NCBI GenBank assembly: GCA_003952965.2
Contig: CM025855.1
Span: forward strand, 31,775,590 to 31,839,589
Origin: Morella rubra
Lineage: Eukaryota > Streptophyta > Magnoliopsida > Fagales > Myricaceae
Direction: 5' to 3'
DNA: 64,000 nt
A program made the translations under genes and the position numbers. Positions 10,860 to 23,400 of the stretch are shown here, in pieces. The notes below the pieces were generated by a model, which did not search any database, was not told where the DNA came from, and saw nothing but the letters and a program-made list of their open reading frames with translations. How positions within the stretch are numbered: the stretch's first letter is position 1; every line of letters begins with the position of its first letter.

Positions 10860-13800
10860 CTAAGAAACACTTGGTGACCGCCGATTGCTAGGAAGGTCTA
10901 ATGGTGTCAGAGGGGGTGAATCAACATCTGTCATCTCCGAGTTGTGAGGAGCTTCCAGGAGCTTCAAGGGATGTGAAGTTGTCACACTAGGACTACTTGA
11001 GGGTATAGAGAAACTACGTGAGATTTTCTGAGGAGGTATTGGCAATGGAGATGATGCATTTGAAACAACCGATCTATTTATAGCAGAAAGCACTTGATCG
11101 CAGGCCATCAAGGGGCCTGAATGATCAACCAGACCCTTAGGTCTTGAAGACTTGGATGTTGAACTCACAGGGGGTCGTGGAAGTTCATGAAGCTCACTGA
11201 TTTTAGGCGTGGAAATAAAAGTAGGGGAGGCACTTGGAGATGCTTTTGGAGATTTTGATGGAAGTTGAGATGCTGGGTTTCGAAGAAGAGGTCCAGAATA
11301 TAAATGGGGACGTTCGACTGAGACAGGTATGGTAGGCCTCTGGTTGCTTGTCAATGGACCAGAAAAAGCATATATTTTCGGTTTTTTAGGATCAGAAGCA
11401 GTAACCATATTCTGCTGTGGAAATATAAGTCCATCAGCCAGAGGAAGAGGCAACCGAGTGGAGACGGCATTGTTGTTGCTTTCTTTGAGTACAGACAGAA
11501 CATTCATGTCAGTGGATCTGGAGGGTTTCTTGTCTACCAAAACTTTCTCCAACTTGTTTGGCTCCGGTGGGGATGAATGCCACAAATTCTTAGTACGCTC
11601 ACTTGGCGTAGTCTGTGTCTTATGAAGCACTGGATTACCTGATCCTGCTGAAATTGAACCCTTCCTATCAACAGGAATGGGCAGCACATAAGTCTGCAAC
11701 TTCCATGTCGATGATAGCTGCATCTGTCTCGTTTTTTCAGTAGAATCGAATTTGTTCTCAGCAAAAAGTGGGGCTGATTGGCTACCTGGCCGAGCCCTAT
11801 AACCAAAAGAATTATTGTGGAGCCTATCCATATTTTCCTGCATAAACAATGAAACGGAAGCATATATCTTAGAAGCTTCAACATAGATGTTTTCTGCATC
11901 TTGATGATTGAATATCTCAGAAGGAAAATACAACTTAATAAAATGTCTAGGTTCTGGAGATGCTTTATTGGATACAGAATTAGTTCTACAAATATTGAGT
12001 TTGTTTAAAACAATTTTGATTCAGTGACCACTGATTTAAGAAAACAATGCTCAAGCCCTAATTCATAACTGATCAGATGTTATCTGATGATATACATGCA
12101 TATACACACTTACTTTTGTCATCACATCAAGGCATCGAGCATATACAGAGTTTCAGCACAAAACCATGTTGCAACTTTTAGATTTGACTAAACTGAAACT
12201 TATATCCTGCACTACACACATGAATTAATTACAGAAGAGGCTATATACCTTGACAGGTCCAATAGTTGGAACCTGAGGAAACGTGAGGTCCACCTGATCC
12301 AGCAGCATAAGACATTGTATGGTTAATAACAATTCAGACAATTTAAGTTAAGAATATACATCAAAACTGAAATGTGACACAGGTCGGAAATACTTTCTCT
12401 ATATTTCAACCATAAGGTCATTTACTATTTAGTTTATTTAGTTCTTTATTTGGCTATTTAATTTTTTTAGTTTATTAGCGGAAATCTGTTTCATCCACAA
12501 ATTGTTGCAAAATAATTCCCCAAAAGAATGCTATTATCCTCAGTATATTAAAACACAAGACTCTAATATGCCTGATGTCAAAGTTAATGAGTTTGTAGAT
12601 GCATGTATACAAAAAAATCGCAAGTACATCATAGATATCCCTCTGGTGCCTACAAATACTTGATTACCTAAGTTTTTTGTCTTGTCTTAATTTCATCTCA
12701 AAAAAGGAAAAAACATTGTATACTATTTCTCACTCAGAAGTAGAAGAAAAAACACATTTGTTACCTCCATTGACTTTTGTGATTTAGAACCATCGCTCTC
12801 CGGTTTATATTCTCTATAGTCAAAACTCAATTCCGCTTCATCATGCACATAATACCCACCCTCATCATCGGAGTAATCATAATCATTGCTGCTATCATCG
12901 TAGTCTTCATCATCTTCTTCGTCCCCATCATAAAGTCCACTAAACTGGTAATCAATATGCTGCTGTTCAGTTACCAATTTTACATGTGTTTCTACTGCCT
13001 CAAGAGACTTGACTGCCTTCTTGAAGAAGCACAACTGTTTTCAAGCAGAAAAGAAAGCATCAAGTACCATGAAGACTAATAACTTCTGATTATGAAGTTA
13101 AACAAGAAGAGAAAGAAAACCTGAGCTGCATGGTGCCGAGCAGCCTGGGTAAGAAGGCTTCGGGATTGTCCTTGCCTCAGAGATTTCATCCGGAGAACAA
13201 AGAACGCTGCTACCTCATCATACTCATCTCGAGCATTTTCTAACTGCTGTATGGAGACCCTCTCTCCTCTTCCACTTCGGGATCGTCCCTTTTGTCTGTG
13301 TCTTGTCATCATACTCTCATAGTCATCTCTGTAGATCAATACCAAAATGAGAAGACATTGACATCCACAATTCAACAGATAAGATAGAGAGACAGAGAAG
13401 GGGAAGAGGGGGGAGATCGGGGGTGCATAAAACTTTGAACCTTTTCTCGTCACATTGACGCTTCATCTCCTGCATCAACAAGAAAGACAAAACCCCGTTG
13501 ACTTTTGTTTTATACAGCCAATTGAAAACTATAACGCGATTGCAGCCATATATAAAACACAACAACATCAAACATCTGTCCACTGAAAACTAAGAGTTTG
13601 GTGACGCTAATCTTCCAGGAAATAAAGAAATCATTAGTGACAGAATTTTTACAGAAAGAAACCAATGCCAACGAGCAGAAGTCAAATCCAATTAGTAAAA
13701 GAAATTATATACAGACACTAACTCCAACCTGCATGTTTAGGTACTTAAACAAGGCTCGAAAGACAATGATCACAGTAAGGTTAGAAGCCTTGTATTTTCT

Positions 13801-16800
13801 AAATGGTTTCCATGGCTTTTCAAAATCTATGGTATGTCTCTTCAAGAAAGGGTCCATAAGTTGGTTAGTGGACTTAGATGGACAAGGACCAGCACTACAG
13901 AGCATTGAGCCTCCGTGAATTTTTTTTTTAATATGAACCCCTATAGTAGCACACGGACCCTCCATGCCAAATTTCAAACGATGGTACACTAAGATAAACT
14001 ACACCTTGTTTACAAAATTGAGACTAAGAGAACCTATCCGCCTGCTCCTGCTATGTCAGACCAGTCATTATATTGAGCTGGTTTCCCTGGGTCCTCATCT
14101 TCTTACATTAAAAGGGGAGGCTATTAGAGCCACTCAGTCAGTGGCCACTTGTTAAGAAGGGAGCTCAAGACTCTGTCTTCTTCCCTCCTCCATACTCTCT
14201 GAAATCCTCCAGTCAATCAAGTTTCAGCATTTTTATTTGTCTCCATTTGTGTCCACAGACCAAAAGCATGAGATTGGAAGGAACAATCACAGCAGGATGC
14301 CATATCTTCAGAAATAGAAGCCCAACAAACAAACAAATGCTCAAAAGCAACAGGAAAGCAAGAAATTAACAAATATAAGGGACATGATCAGATCATACTA
14401 ATTTCATGCACTGCACAAGAACCAGAATAAAGTTTCTCATAAGCTTATGAAAGATATAAACCACACAAACAAACCTCAACTGTTCGGAGTTCGTTAAGAA
14501 GAGACTCTGACGGAATTGTGATTGTTTGGAATACATGAGAGCGCTGAAAAAAGCAAAGCAATAACTCAGTATCAAAACAAAAGACAGTTTCCTCAGTGTC
14601 TCGTACATCAGATTAAGGACTCACGTAGCTATCAACAAGTTTCTGCAGTTCATACTGTACTTTTCCTAGCATTAGTAGAACTCTACCTGCACAGGAACAA
14701 AAACAACTAAATATCATTTCTCCTCAGATGAAACAAGCACACTGAAATGGTCTGCATTCCTAATGAAACAATTTCAACAAATTATATTGAAGTAGTATTA
14801 TTGGTTTGATACAATAACCTGTTTGCCTATGATGTTACCCCCAGCATATGAAATTGAAACACAAATTGGATGAAAATATGAGTCCTCGAGTGACATATAC
14901 TACAAAACCAAGTGTACTCCTTGAGTGACATACTGAGTGCAAGTCAACTTCGTCAAAATCCGAATGTAAACATAGCCACTCTATTAGGAGAAACACATGT
15001 TAAAAAGAAGAAAGAAAAAAAATCTATTAGATGAGACATTTGCTACATATGCTTTTTCAAAAGGAAATACAATTACCAGCACCGTGATTTCTAATGTAGG
15101 TCTAATAAGCTAGAGTTGCTAAATGTGAATCTTAAATATCTATGCTGTTTTAACAAAACTACATACTAAAACAGGATCCAAGAGTAAGATTTATATCTTG
15201 CCAAAAGGGTGACGTGGGGCACCAGCACAGCAAAAGGTACATATTTTCTGAGTCTCCGATACCAGCATTCTGGCTCATAACAAGAAATCAAGACTTAGAA
15301 ATACAAGGAAATTTTTTAAGTTACTTTTAGGACTGAGAAAACTCAAGGTGACAATATTCAGTCCTCTGTGAAGCTTGATGTAACTAAAGATGACATGAAA
15401 GAGAAAAAATAATAATAATAATGGAGTTTTTCCTTCACTTTACCACTATCTTCATCATCACCCAGTGCAGTTTTCTCAAGAAGACAAGCACCCATTTCCT
15501 GCAATGACTCAGAGAATTCTGAAAATAAAGGAGATCACATAAGAGAAATACCAAAAATGAGAGAGCACAATCAACTTTCACAATTTTATATGGGAAAATT
15601 AACATTTCATTCAAATAGGCGCAGTAGACGAAGGAGCTGCTTTCAACAAATCAATCTATCGGTGCCTGGCTGATAGGTTAGTTCAAGTGCTTTAATAGGT
15701 TAGTTCAAGTGTCCTTCTTGCTTAATAGAAAAACAGAAAATCCATCTCAGAATGCCCTTCATGCCTAATAGTTTAGTTCAAGTGCTTTAATAAGGAGCTA
15801 AAGCTCAAACTCAAAACTTTAAATCTCTGGCTAGTCACATCCTCATTTGACACACACAATGGGCTCATGCCACAATGACCTCAGAAATAACTATATTCTA
15901 CTTGACAATATCTAATTGCATTCCCGGAAGAAGAAAAAGTAAAACTTGTACTAAATCTGGCATTTCCTGATGGACATCCTGAGGTGCCATGCCATTACAA
16001 TACAGCATCACAAGATATCATCTTCAAGTTCTCGTAAGAGAGGAACCCTCCAGAACCAAGGTTCTCTGTTCTAACAATGCTATCAGGACGTGCAATCATG
16101 CATGAGCATTACATGATTGCTATAAGGCAGAACTCTAAGAACTTCATCTTAGAGATACACAGCAACGTTTTTGAACTATAGTATCCAATTTGCCAGTGGC
16201 AACCAGCTAGACCACTGCGTACCCATGTTTATGCATTGCATTAGTATTATAGGAGCCAAACCCAGGGAGGAAATGAAGACCCAAACGCCTATTCAGCTCA
16301 TGCTCCTAAAACGTAATGTGTACCACTTCAGACAAGCATATAACGGCCATTGCCATCCCCGTCATTTTTCTTAGTAAATACACATGCTAGACGTTTAAAA
16401 ACAGTACCATAAGCACTGTTGGCCGTTGCCGCAGCTGCAGAAAGTAAGCTATCGTAGCAGTCTCTCATATCTTGCATGTCCTGCCATACAGGAACGCTAT
16501 AAATTATAAGCATCATAGAGAGAGAAAAAAACATCATAAGAAAATAGCAGCTAACCAAAAACTCGGGCCAAACAGAGTGTATCTATTATACAACGTTCGA
16601 GTTCTGTAGAAGACAGCAGACCTTGGTCAACATCATTTAAGTAAAATCTTCTTCGAACAAGATCAAGATTCAAGCTTTGAAGAATTCTAGTTCTTTATCT
16701 TCAACCAATGTTCTTTTTAATGAGTTCCTTTCCCAATTATAAACCCTAGAATTTGTGGCTCATCACGATGAATTCAAATCAGTTTCCCGTAGTAATCAAC

Positions 16801-17133
16801 GTCCGAACAAAGAACAAACCCTAACAATACGTTTGGCCGCTGAGAAATAGTAGGAAAACGAGAAGAAAGCCAGGAATTCGCAACCGGACGAGTCCGAAAA
16901 AACCAAAAGAAACGGCTAGTTCCTGCGAGGGTCGTGCTCTCATTTCTATTCTCTTCGTTTTTCGTTCCTCAGCAACCAAACAAAACACAAAGAAACGAGG
17001 AGGAAGAGGAGCAGCGTACCATGGAAGCGCGAGCTAGCTCGTCCAATTGCGCCAACGAACGAATGTCGTTGCGTTCCTTGGCCTCGTGCTTCTGAAGTCC
17101 GAGACCTCGCAACTTTCTCAGGGAATTCTTCAT
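10860..17133 (-). CDS. At2g33490-like protein with AH/BAR-type N-terminus and Pro/Ser-rich tail
   Basis: Ten exons, listed 5' to 3': 17020-17133, 16408-16480, 15444-15518, 14625-14686, 14475-14543, 13441-13469, 13121-13328, 12765-13034, 12249-12293, 10860-11837. All have GT-AG borders and sum to 1923 bases, 640 aa. The family (Arabidopsis At2g33490, annotated as hydroxyproline-rich glycoprotein) is about this length. Residues 1-250 are the helical AH/BAR-like part, with DMRDCYDSLLSAAAATANSA, EFSESLQEMG, ITIPSESLLNELRTVE and SRSLLTQAARHHAAQLCFFK. Residues 246-270 are a very acidic Asp/Tyr/Ser stretch. The tail holds the family motifs SQSAPLF, YSGPL, SPTFISTPKISELHELPRPP, PLPIPP, SRSFSIPS and SPPLTPLDLP. 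Despite the family label I see no signal peptide, so a cytosolic membrane-bending or scaffold role is more likely, but this is inference. The start is fixed by MKNSLRKLRGLGLQKHEAK, matching family N-termini. Confidence 0.93.
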
Positions 17134-17308
17134 CGCTTCTATATCGTCCTAATCCTTTAACAACGATACGCCTCAATCACAAGCCTTTATACCTTTCTCT
17201 CTCGCGCTCTGTCTTTCTCTTCCTCTAATAACCAGACGTCTTAATGAAAACCTCTCTCCGACTTCCTCTTTGCGCTCTGAAAATTTACGAGTCATTCGCA
17301 AGCAACGC

Positions 17309-17333
17309 GAAGAAGAAGAAGAAGAAGAAGAAA
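17309..17333. repeat. (GAA)n trinucleotide tract in a 5' leader
   Basis: Eight successive GAA units on the plus strand (TTC on the transcribed sense strand of the gene at 10860-17133), about 180 bases upstream of its start codon. CT-rich tracts in this position are common in plant leaders. Confidence 0.8.
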
Positions 17334-19523
17334 GAGGTTCGAAATGGAACGAAAGAATTTTCTCTTCAACTCCGTTCTCGATGGTTAAGTCAGGTACAGA
17401 GAAGACCTCCACAGATTCATTAAAAAAATCCCGTATTTTTTCTGACTATTAATACTCCTGAATTCATTAACGCTGCCTTGAAGATGATAAATTAAATTAG
17501 ATTTGAATGCTATTGGTTATTTGACTTCCAACCTCTCTTTTGGTCATTTATTTTGTTCACGAAAAATTAGTAGAGCTGATCATTTTTCTTTTAAGTAAAT
17601 TTATTCAAAGCCCACATTATAACCGAATGATCAATGAGATTTTGCCACGGCAGCATCTCAAGCTAAATCTATGAGACCTCAGTTTATTTCGGTAACTCTT
17701 AATTTATCTTCATCCTCTTCAATTGTGCCCAGAAAATATTTGTCCCAGTCAAACCATTACTCACTCAATTTCTTCCAAATTTTAAAAGAAAAAATATGTA
17801 TTCCCAGAATTTCGTAATTTCGAGATCTGTCGTCTCTCACAAAGTATAAATTAATTTAAGTGTACATAATTAATGACTAATTTCAAAATTTGTACAATCT
17901 CTCGTGACACCTAAATGTATATTGACTAATCTTAGGAACTATGTAACCTCTCCTCACACACTAATTCATTAAAATTTAATTTTTAAAGCAACTCTCATCT
18001 AGAAGATGAGAGACATGATAGGGTATTATATATTTGTTTTATTCAATGCTTAGTAACATAAGTAGGGCAAAATGAGGTTAGGCGAACATCCAAATCGCCA
18101 GAAGCTTTCAACTCATTTGCTTGAAAATGTACCTTTGAAATTGGGAAAAGGAAGATGCACATAAATTACGCGGACCACTCGCCGAGTTGGAACTTCCTCG
18201 CATTTGCCCGCACACGCTTACATTTGTAAAAGAAGGCTCATGAGCCATGTATTCGCCAAGAGAAGGACCCACCATAAAAAGCTCGGCGAGTCCTCCCACC
18301 TCTCAAGTCTGACCTTCAAAGCTGAAAGGCAACCTGCGCCTGCAGTTCTAAATGAGCTAGCATTATGGCTAGCTAGCGGTTTTACCATCTTTGTCGTTCA
18401 AGCTCAAGAAAGAGACTTTGGATGTAGATGGGCGTTGCGGAGATGGTGGTAGCCTTTTTTTCTTCTGTGTATTTAAACGTTTTCTAACGAGGGGTGTCAA
18501 AATTTCAAAGAGTTTAATCTCCATAAAAAAGGAACAGAGTGCGAAGTGAGGCAGAAACTTTTTTCTAGTCAATAAAGCGCGTTCCGTGAGGCCCAAGTTG
18601 ATCCCTTTTAAGTCTTTTTGTGTTTTACTTCTAGATGACTTCGTTAATCACAAGCCAATGGAGGCCATCTAGACTCTAGACGTTCAACAAGTTTGTTGGA
18701 GTTGGTCCAAAATGGGGGGAAAGTGGACCGTCCTAAATCAAGGTAGATATATATTTTTAAGCTCCATGGCTAGGAAGGTCGCACCCCGTGGGAGTAAATG
18801 TCATTTGGCGTTAGGGTCCACACATGCTAATATGCATTTTCGGACAATCACAATGACTTCCTCTTCTGACCGGTTTGTATTTGGCTTGAAATGGACAGAA
18901 AGGGACAATTGGGCAGAAAAAGCCTAAACAAATCTGGATCCCCGCTGCCCAATTGGCCTCCTAAATTTGTTCGGAAGATCATCCCCCAGGGTGGGAAATA
19001 TGGTATCAAGGCAGTTTCACAAAGTCCCAATAAATCCCAGAGGCGAGGATGACTTACGATATTTTTTTATTTTTTTGGATAAGTTGACTTAGGCTATTGC
19101 TCAGACCCAAAAAAACAAGGGATATTGATATCTTCTGGGTAGCTACCGTCCTACTAGTCCCACGAGCTCACCTTGTACTAGTCGACTTCGTACAACAATA
19201 CAGTAGGTTGAGTGCGGTCCAAAGTTCAACGACGAAATTACGTAAACATGAAAGATTATAAATAGTGCCATATACAAAATAGTATGATTGTATTTTGAGA
19301 CAAATTGGTCCCAATACAATTTCCAGATGACTTCGCGTTTGCTACGAGAAAGACTTGCTATTGTTCCGATTTGCACGAGAAATTACTAATTGCAGACGGC
19401 TAAAAGGAAATTGTGTTTTGAAAGACCGACCATTTCAATGATGTGCTCTTAAAGTGTATTTTGCTCCTAAAATTCAGTTTTTTTTTCCTCCCTTACCCCC
19501 ACTCCCAAGCTTTTTTTTAGAGG

Positions 19524-19916
19524 AGGAAAAATATTTTTCACCTACAATCTACCGGAATAGTTACACATTGTACTCCAAACTACTATCTTTAAGACATTAC
19601 ACCCTCAAATACTAATGTTTACACTTTGCACCCTAAAATACCCACTTTGACACATTACACCTTTCAATACTAATATTAAACACTTTGCACCCTCCATTTG
19701 ACAATAATACTTTGAGAAATTAATGAATTGACAATAATATCTTCAATATATGCAAAATGGATCAAAAGCATTATCATCATTTTAGTTTAAAAATTTGACA
19801 AAGAGTGTAAAGTGTCAAAATTGATAGTTAGAGGGTGCAATGTGTCAAAATTGATAGTTTAGGGCGCAAAGTGCAGAACCTATGGTAGTTCGTGGGTGAA
19901 AAAATATATTTTTTCC
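19524..19916. mobile_element. Foldback MITE-like element with internal subrepeats
   Basis: The left end GGAAAAATATTTTTCACC and the right end GGTGAAAAAATATATTTTTTCC are inverted repeats. Pairing continues inwards: the left arm repeats ACACTTTGCACCC-like and CAAATACTAATGTT-like phrases, and the right arm carries their complements (AGGGTGCAATGTGTCAAAAT). The whole can fold into a long hairpin of about 390 bases. There is no coding capacity. I could not define a clear target-site duplication, so the superfamily is undetermined. Confidence 0.75.
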
Positions 19917-20424
19917 TTTTTTTTATTATCATTTTTTATGTCATGACATTCTTCCAACATGCCTTAATTGTAGCCAGAGAGATCGCCAAATTACAACTAT
20001 CATCCGAAGGGTTGCTCTTGAAAATACAGACAACAGAAAGTGACACTTTATAGAAAATCCAAAAGGAAATACCTTCGAACTATGGCTTCAAAAAGTACAG
20101 TAGGTTGCACATCAACTCCCCAAATGAAAACACGAACAGAGTCACAAAATTTTCCACCTCCGCATCATTGTTCTCCATGTTATTTTAACAACAGCTTCTT
20201 CCCCATGTGATGAGAAAGCGAAAAAAAAATGTACAATCTCTACATCTCCTGAACAATTCAGCAGTTATTCACACTTATCAGAAGTTATTCTAAACAATGT
20301 CATTCAACAAGAATCTCATCTTTTTGATGCTTGATAGGTTCAAAACCCAAAACTTGTACTACAAGCAGCCGCCAATTAAACTATAACCTGGATTCAGAAA
20401 GATTTCTGATGGGATTGGTAGAAA

Positions 20425-23400
20425 TTAGGCAGCTGCAGCCAACGCAACAGATCTGTAGCATGCTCTCTTTGCTGCACGAACAATGTCTTCAACCTGTCCA
20501 ACCCAAGAACCGAGAATTAAAAGTAAACTTGATATGGTGATAAGGTCATACACGTGTATAAACCAAGCAAAGAATAATTAGCCTTTACCAATTCCCATGT
20601 CCAACAAATCAATATCAACACAGCTATAAACCCATCAATTTAACTTTCAGTTGGTGGAATTCATAGTAACAACTGACCTGCGGAACGGCCAACCTCTCAA
20701 GATTGGCAGCATAAGGCATAGGAACATCAGCCCCAGCAATTCTCTCAACAGGTGCATCAAGATAACCGAAGCTTTCCTCGACAACAGAAGTGCTGTTTGA
20801 TGGATGAGGCAGGGAGTAAGTCTAATGGTGCCAGAAAAGTGACCGGCAAGGAGAAAATTTATTGGTGGAAAGACAAACCATATTTCAGCTCCAACACCAT
20901 GCTGAGGAAACCCTTCTTCAACTGTTACCAGTCTGTTAGTTTTCCTGACAGAGGCATTGATTGTGGATCTATCTAGTGGCCGTATTGAGCGTAAGTTTAT
21001 AACCTAACTTGAGAGAATCACTTAATTAATATGCCAATAACTCACATCAGGAACTAGTTGTAAATATTTTTATGTTCGTTCTTTACCTCAGCACTGATAC
21101 CTTCCGTTGCAAGTATCTCAGCTGCCTGAACATAAAGCACTAAAATCAGTCCAGACGGAAGGACAAAAACAGAGAGAGAGAGAGAAAGATTGCCTACAAC
21201 TAGACTACATAGTTAAGACTTTGGAAAAATAACAAGAAAAATTTCCATTCCTCGTGCCAATGTTAGGCCGAACAAATGAAAATGATACTATTTGAGCACA
21301 GATTCTTAATTTCTAATAAACTTATCACTTGGGGAGAAAGATCCGTAAAACCATACAGCAGTCCCTAAGAGACACAAGAAGCAGCGAAAACAAATAACCA
21401 ATATCAACTGATAAAAAGCATCAAGCCCTAGCAATATGAATCGCAGTACAATAACTAACACTTTTTACCATATTACTCAACTGCATCTATCAGAGGATCT
21501 GAGCACGACCCTATCTTGGAGAGCAACTGGGGCTCGCATCAAAGTGAGAGTAAATCTAAAAGATGCTAGAGGCTGCACCACTCAAGCATATATAGTTTCC
21601 AACTATTGCAGTTGCAACAGTCAACCACCACATGTGATGCAAAATTCATGTAGCGATCCTTTGGGATATATCACACACATACATACGTATATCAAATACT
21701 TCAGGTTGTTCATTTTTTTTCCCACCTAACCACTCATTGTACAACTGCCATGTCAGTTTCTTTCTTAGCCAACGGAAATTCACATTAGACAATAAGAGCT
21801 AAATGAGTTATGGTAGACAAACCTTGAGACTATAGCCAACCATTTTTGAAAAAGCCGTAATGGTCACATCCTTTCCTTCTCTCTCAATCTGAGAAGAGCA
21901 GATAATCATAAATTGAACATGGATGCTAAAATGGAGAGAACTCAGCAGGATAATACTAATAGGAACAATCATCTTTGAAGTCATTAATAAAGTCACCTTA
22001 GCTTTCCCGATTGGGAGGCAAAAACTGGAATCACGGGCTTCATCTGAAACGGGGAATGACTCACCATATCTGAAACATAACATTTTACGTAAATACAAAC
22101 AGTTGGACATGATATGAACAGTATTAATATACCACACTCACAATGGACTAATATACTCACAACAACTCATTTTCAAGGAAAACAACAGGATCGGGATCCC
22201 TTATGGCAGCCTTTAGCAGTCCACGAGCATCTTCAGATGAATATGGGGTCAACACTTTCAACCCAGGGACAGAAGCATACCACGCAGCATAGCACTGCAT
22301 TTGGAAACACAATGATATAGAAAATGTTCTCCGTTATATCAAGAAATGAACCCCAAACATGCCCGGTCATAAATGACAACTCCAGTACAGAATGAAAGGA
22401 CATTTACACAATGATGACGCCAAGAAGTACACAAATAAAGCCTGAAAAATCATACTTGAGAGTGCTGCGCACCAACACCAGCAGCAGCACCATTAGGTCC
22501 TCTGAAAACTATAGGCACATTTATCTGGCCAGCAGACATATAGTTTGATTTTGCAGCAGAGTTAATGATGTGGTCAATTGCCTGCAGCAAAAAGTAGATT
22601 GAGATTCACTACAAGAAAAAATAAAAATTCATTCAAATTGAAAAGGCCAAACTAAAACAATAGTGCACAAATACCACAAAAAACAAGTTAAGCTGAATAA
22701 CATCGAGTCAGCTATAAACTAGGAGTATGCACTACAATAAATTATGCAACAGTTTTCCTTCAATTTATAAGAATATTCGAATGATCCCAGAAGGCAACCC
22801 ATTAGGCTTCAATCTGAGACTTCTGTGCACGCATGTATGCATTTGGATATCTCTCAAAGGGATAGAGAGATCACAGAACCAAGCTATCCTGATTTCATCC
22901 TTCCAAAGACAACAGATAGAAAGACTAAAAGATCTTTTACTCTAATAGAGGTCCAAATTGATTAAGATACCATTTCAGAATTTAAAGCGTATTTACATGC
23001 TTCAATCAATTCTACAGCACCATATAGCATTATAAAAACTCTCAGGACAGATTTGACTCAAGAACCTCTAACCTGCATGGAGAAGTTAAATGTCATAAAC
23101 TCTACAACAGGGCGCAGACCATAGTAAGCAGCACCAACTCCAATCCCCGTAAACCCAGCCTGCAAAACAATTTCACGAAAAATGTCATCTTACAACTATT
23201 ACCCACCAATACAAAAGCAATGATACATGTATATATCCTTCTTGGTGAAATAAAGCGGGGGGAGGAGAGAGAGAGAGAGAGATAGCTAAGAACAAACAAG
23301 AAATATCATTATAATATATGATAGCATAACCTTACAACTATGATCTGCAGAGGAAAGGGATCATTACGAAACTTCAACCATGGAAGCAACTAAAAGACGA

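Larger units (their letters stand above)
17134..20424. other. Intergenic: promoter of the BAR-family gene, MITE, 3' flank of PDH E1 beta
   Basis: The first few hundred bases hold the 5' leader and promoter of the minus-strand gene, including a GAA/TTC tract. A foldback element lies at 19524-19916. The rest (about 17450-19500) shows no gene. Open frames there are short and unrelated to anything I recognise. Confidence 0.6.

Noticed and set aside
11534-11899. 121-codon minus-strand frame and a 98-codon plus-strand frame at 11329-11625
   Set aside because: Both overlap the real last exon of the BAR-family gene in other frames.
11838-11933. Longer last exon of the BAR-family gene starting at 11933
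   Set aside because: It starts at TTG within an intron. A TTTATGCAG acceptor at 11838 joins exon 9 in frame and restores the family sequence.
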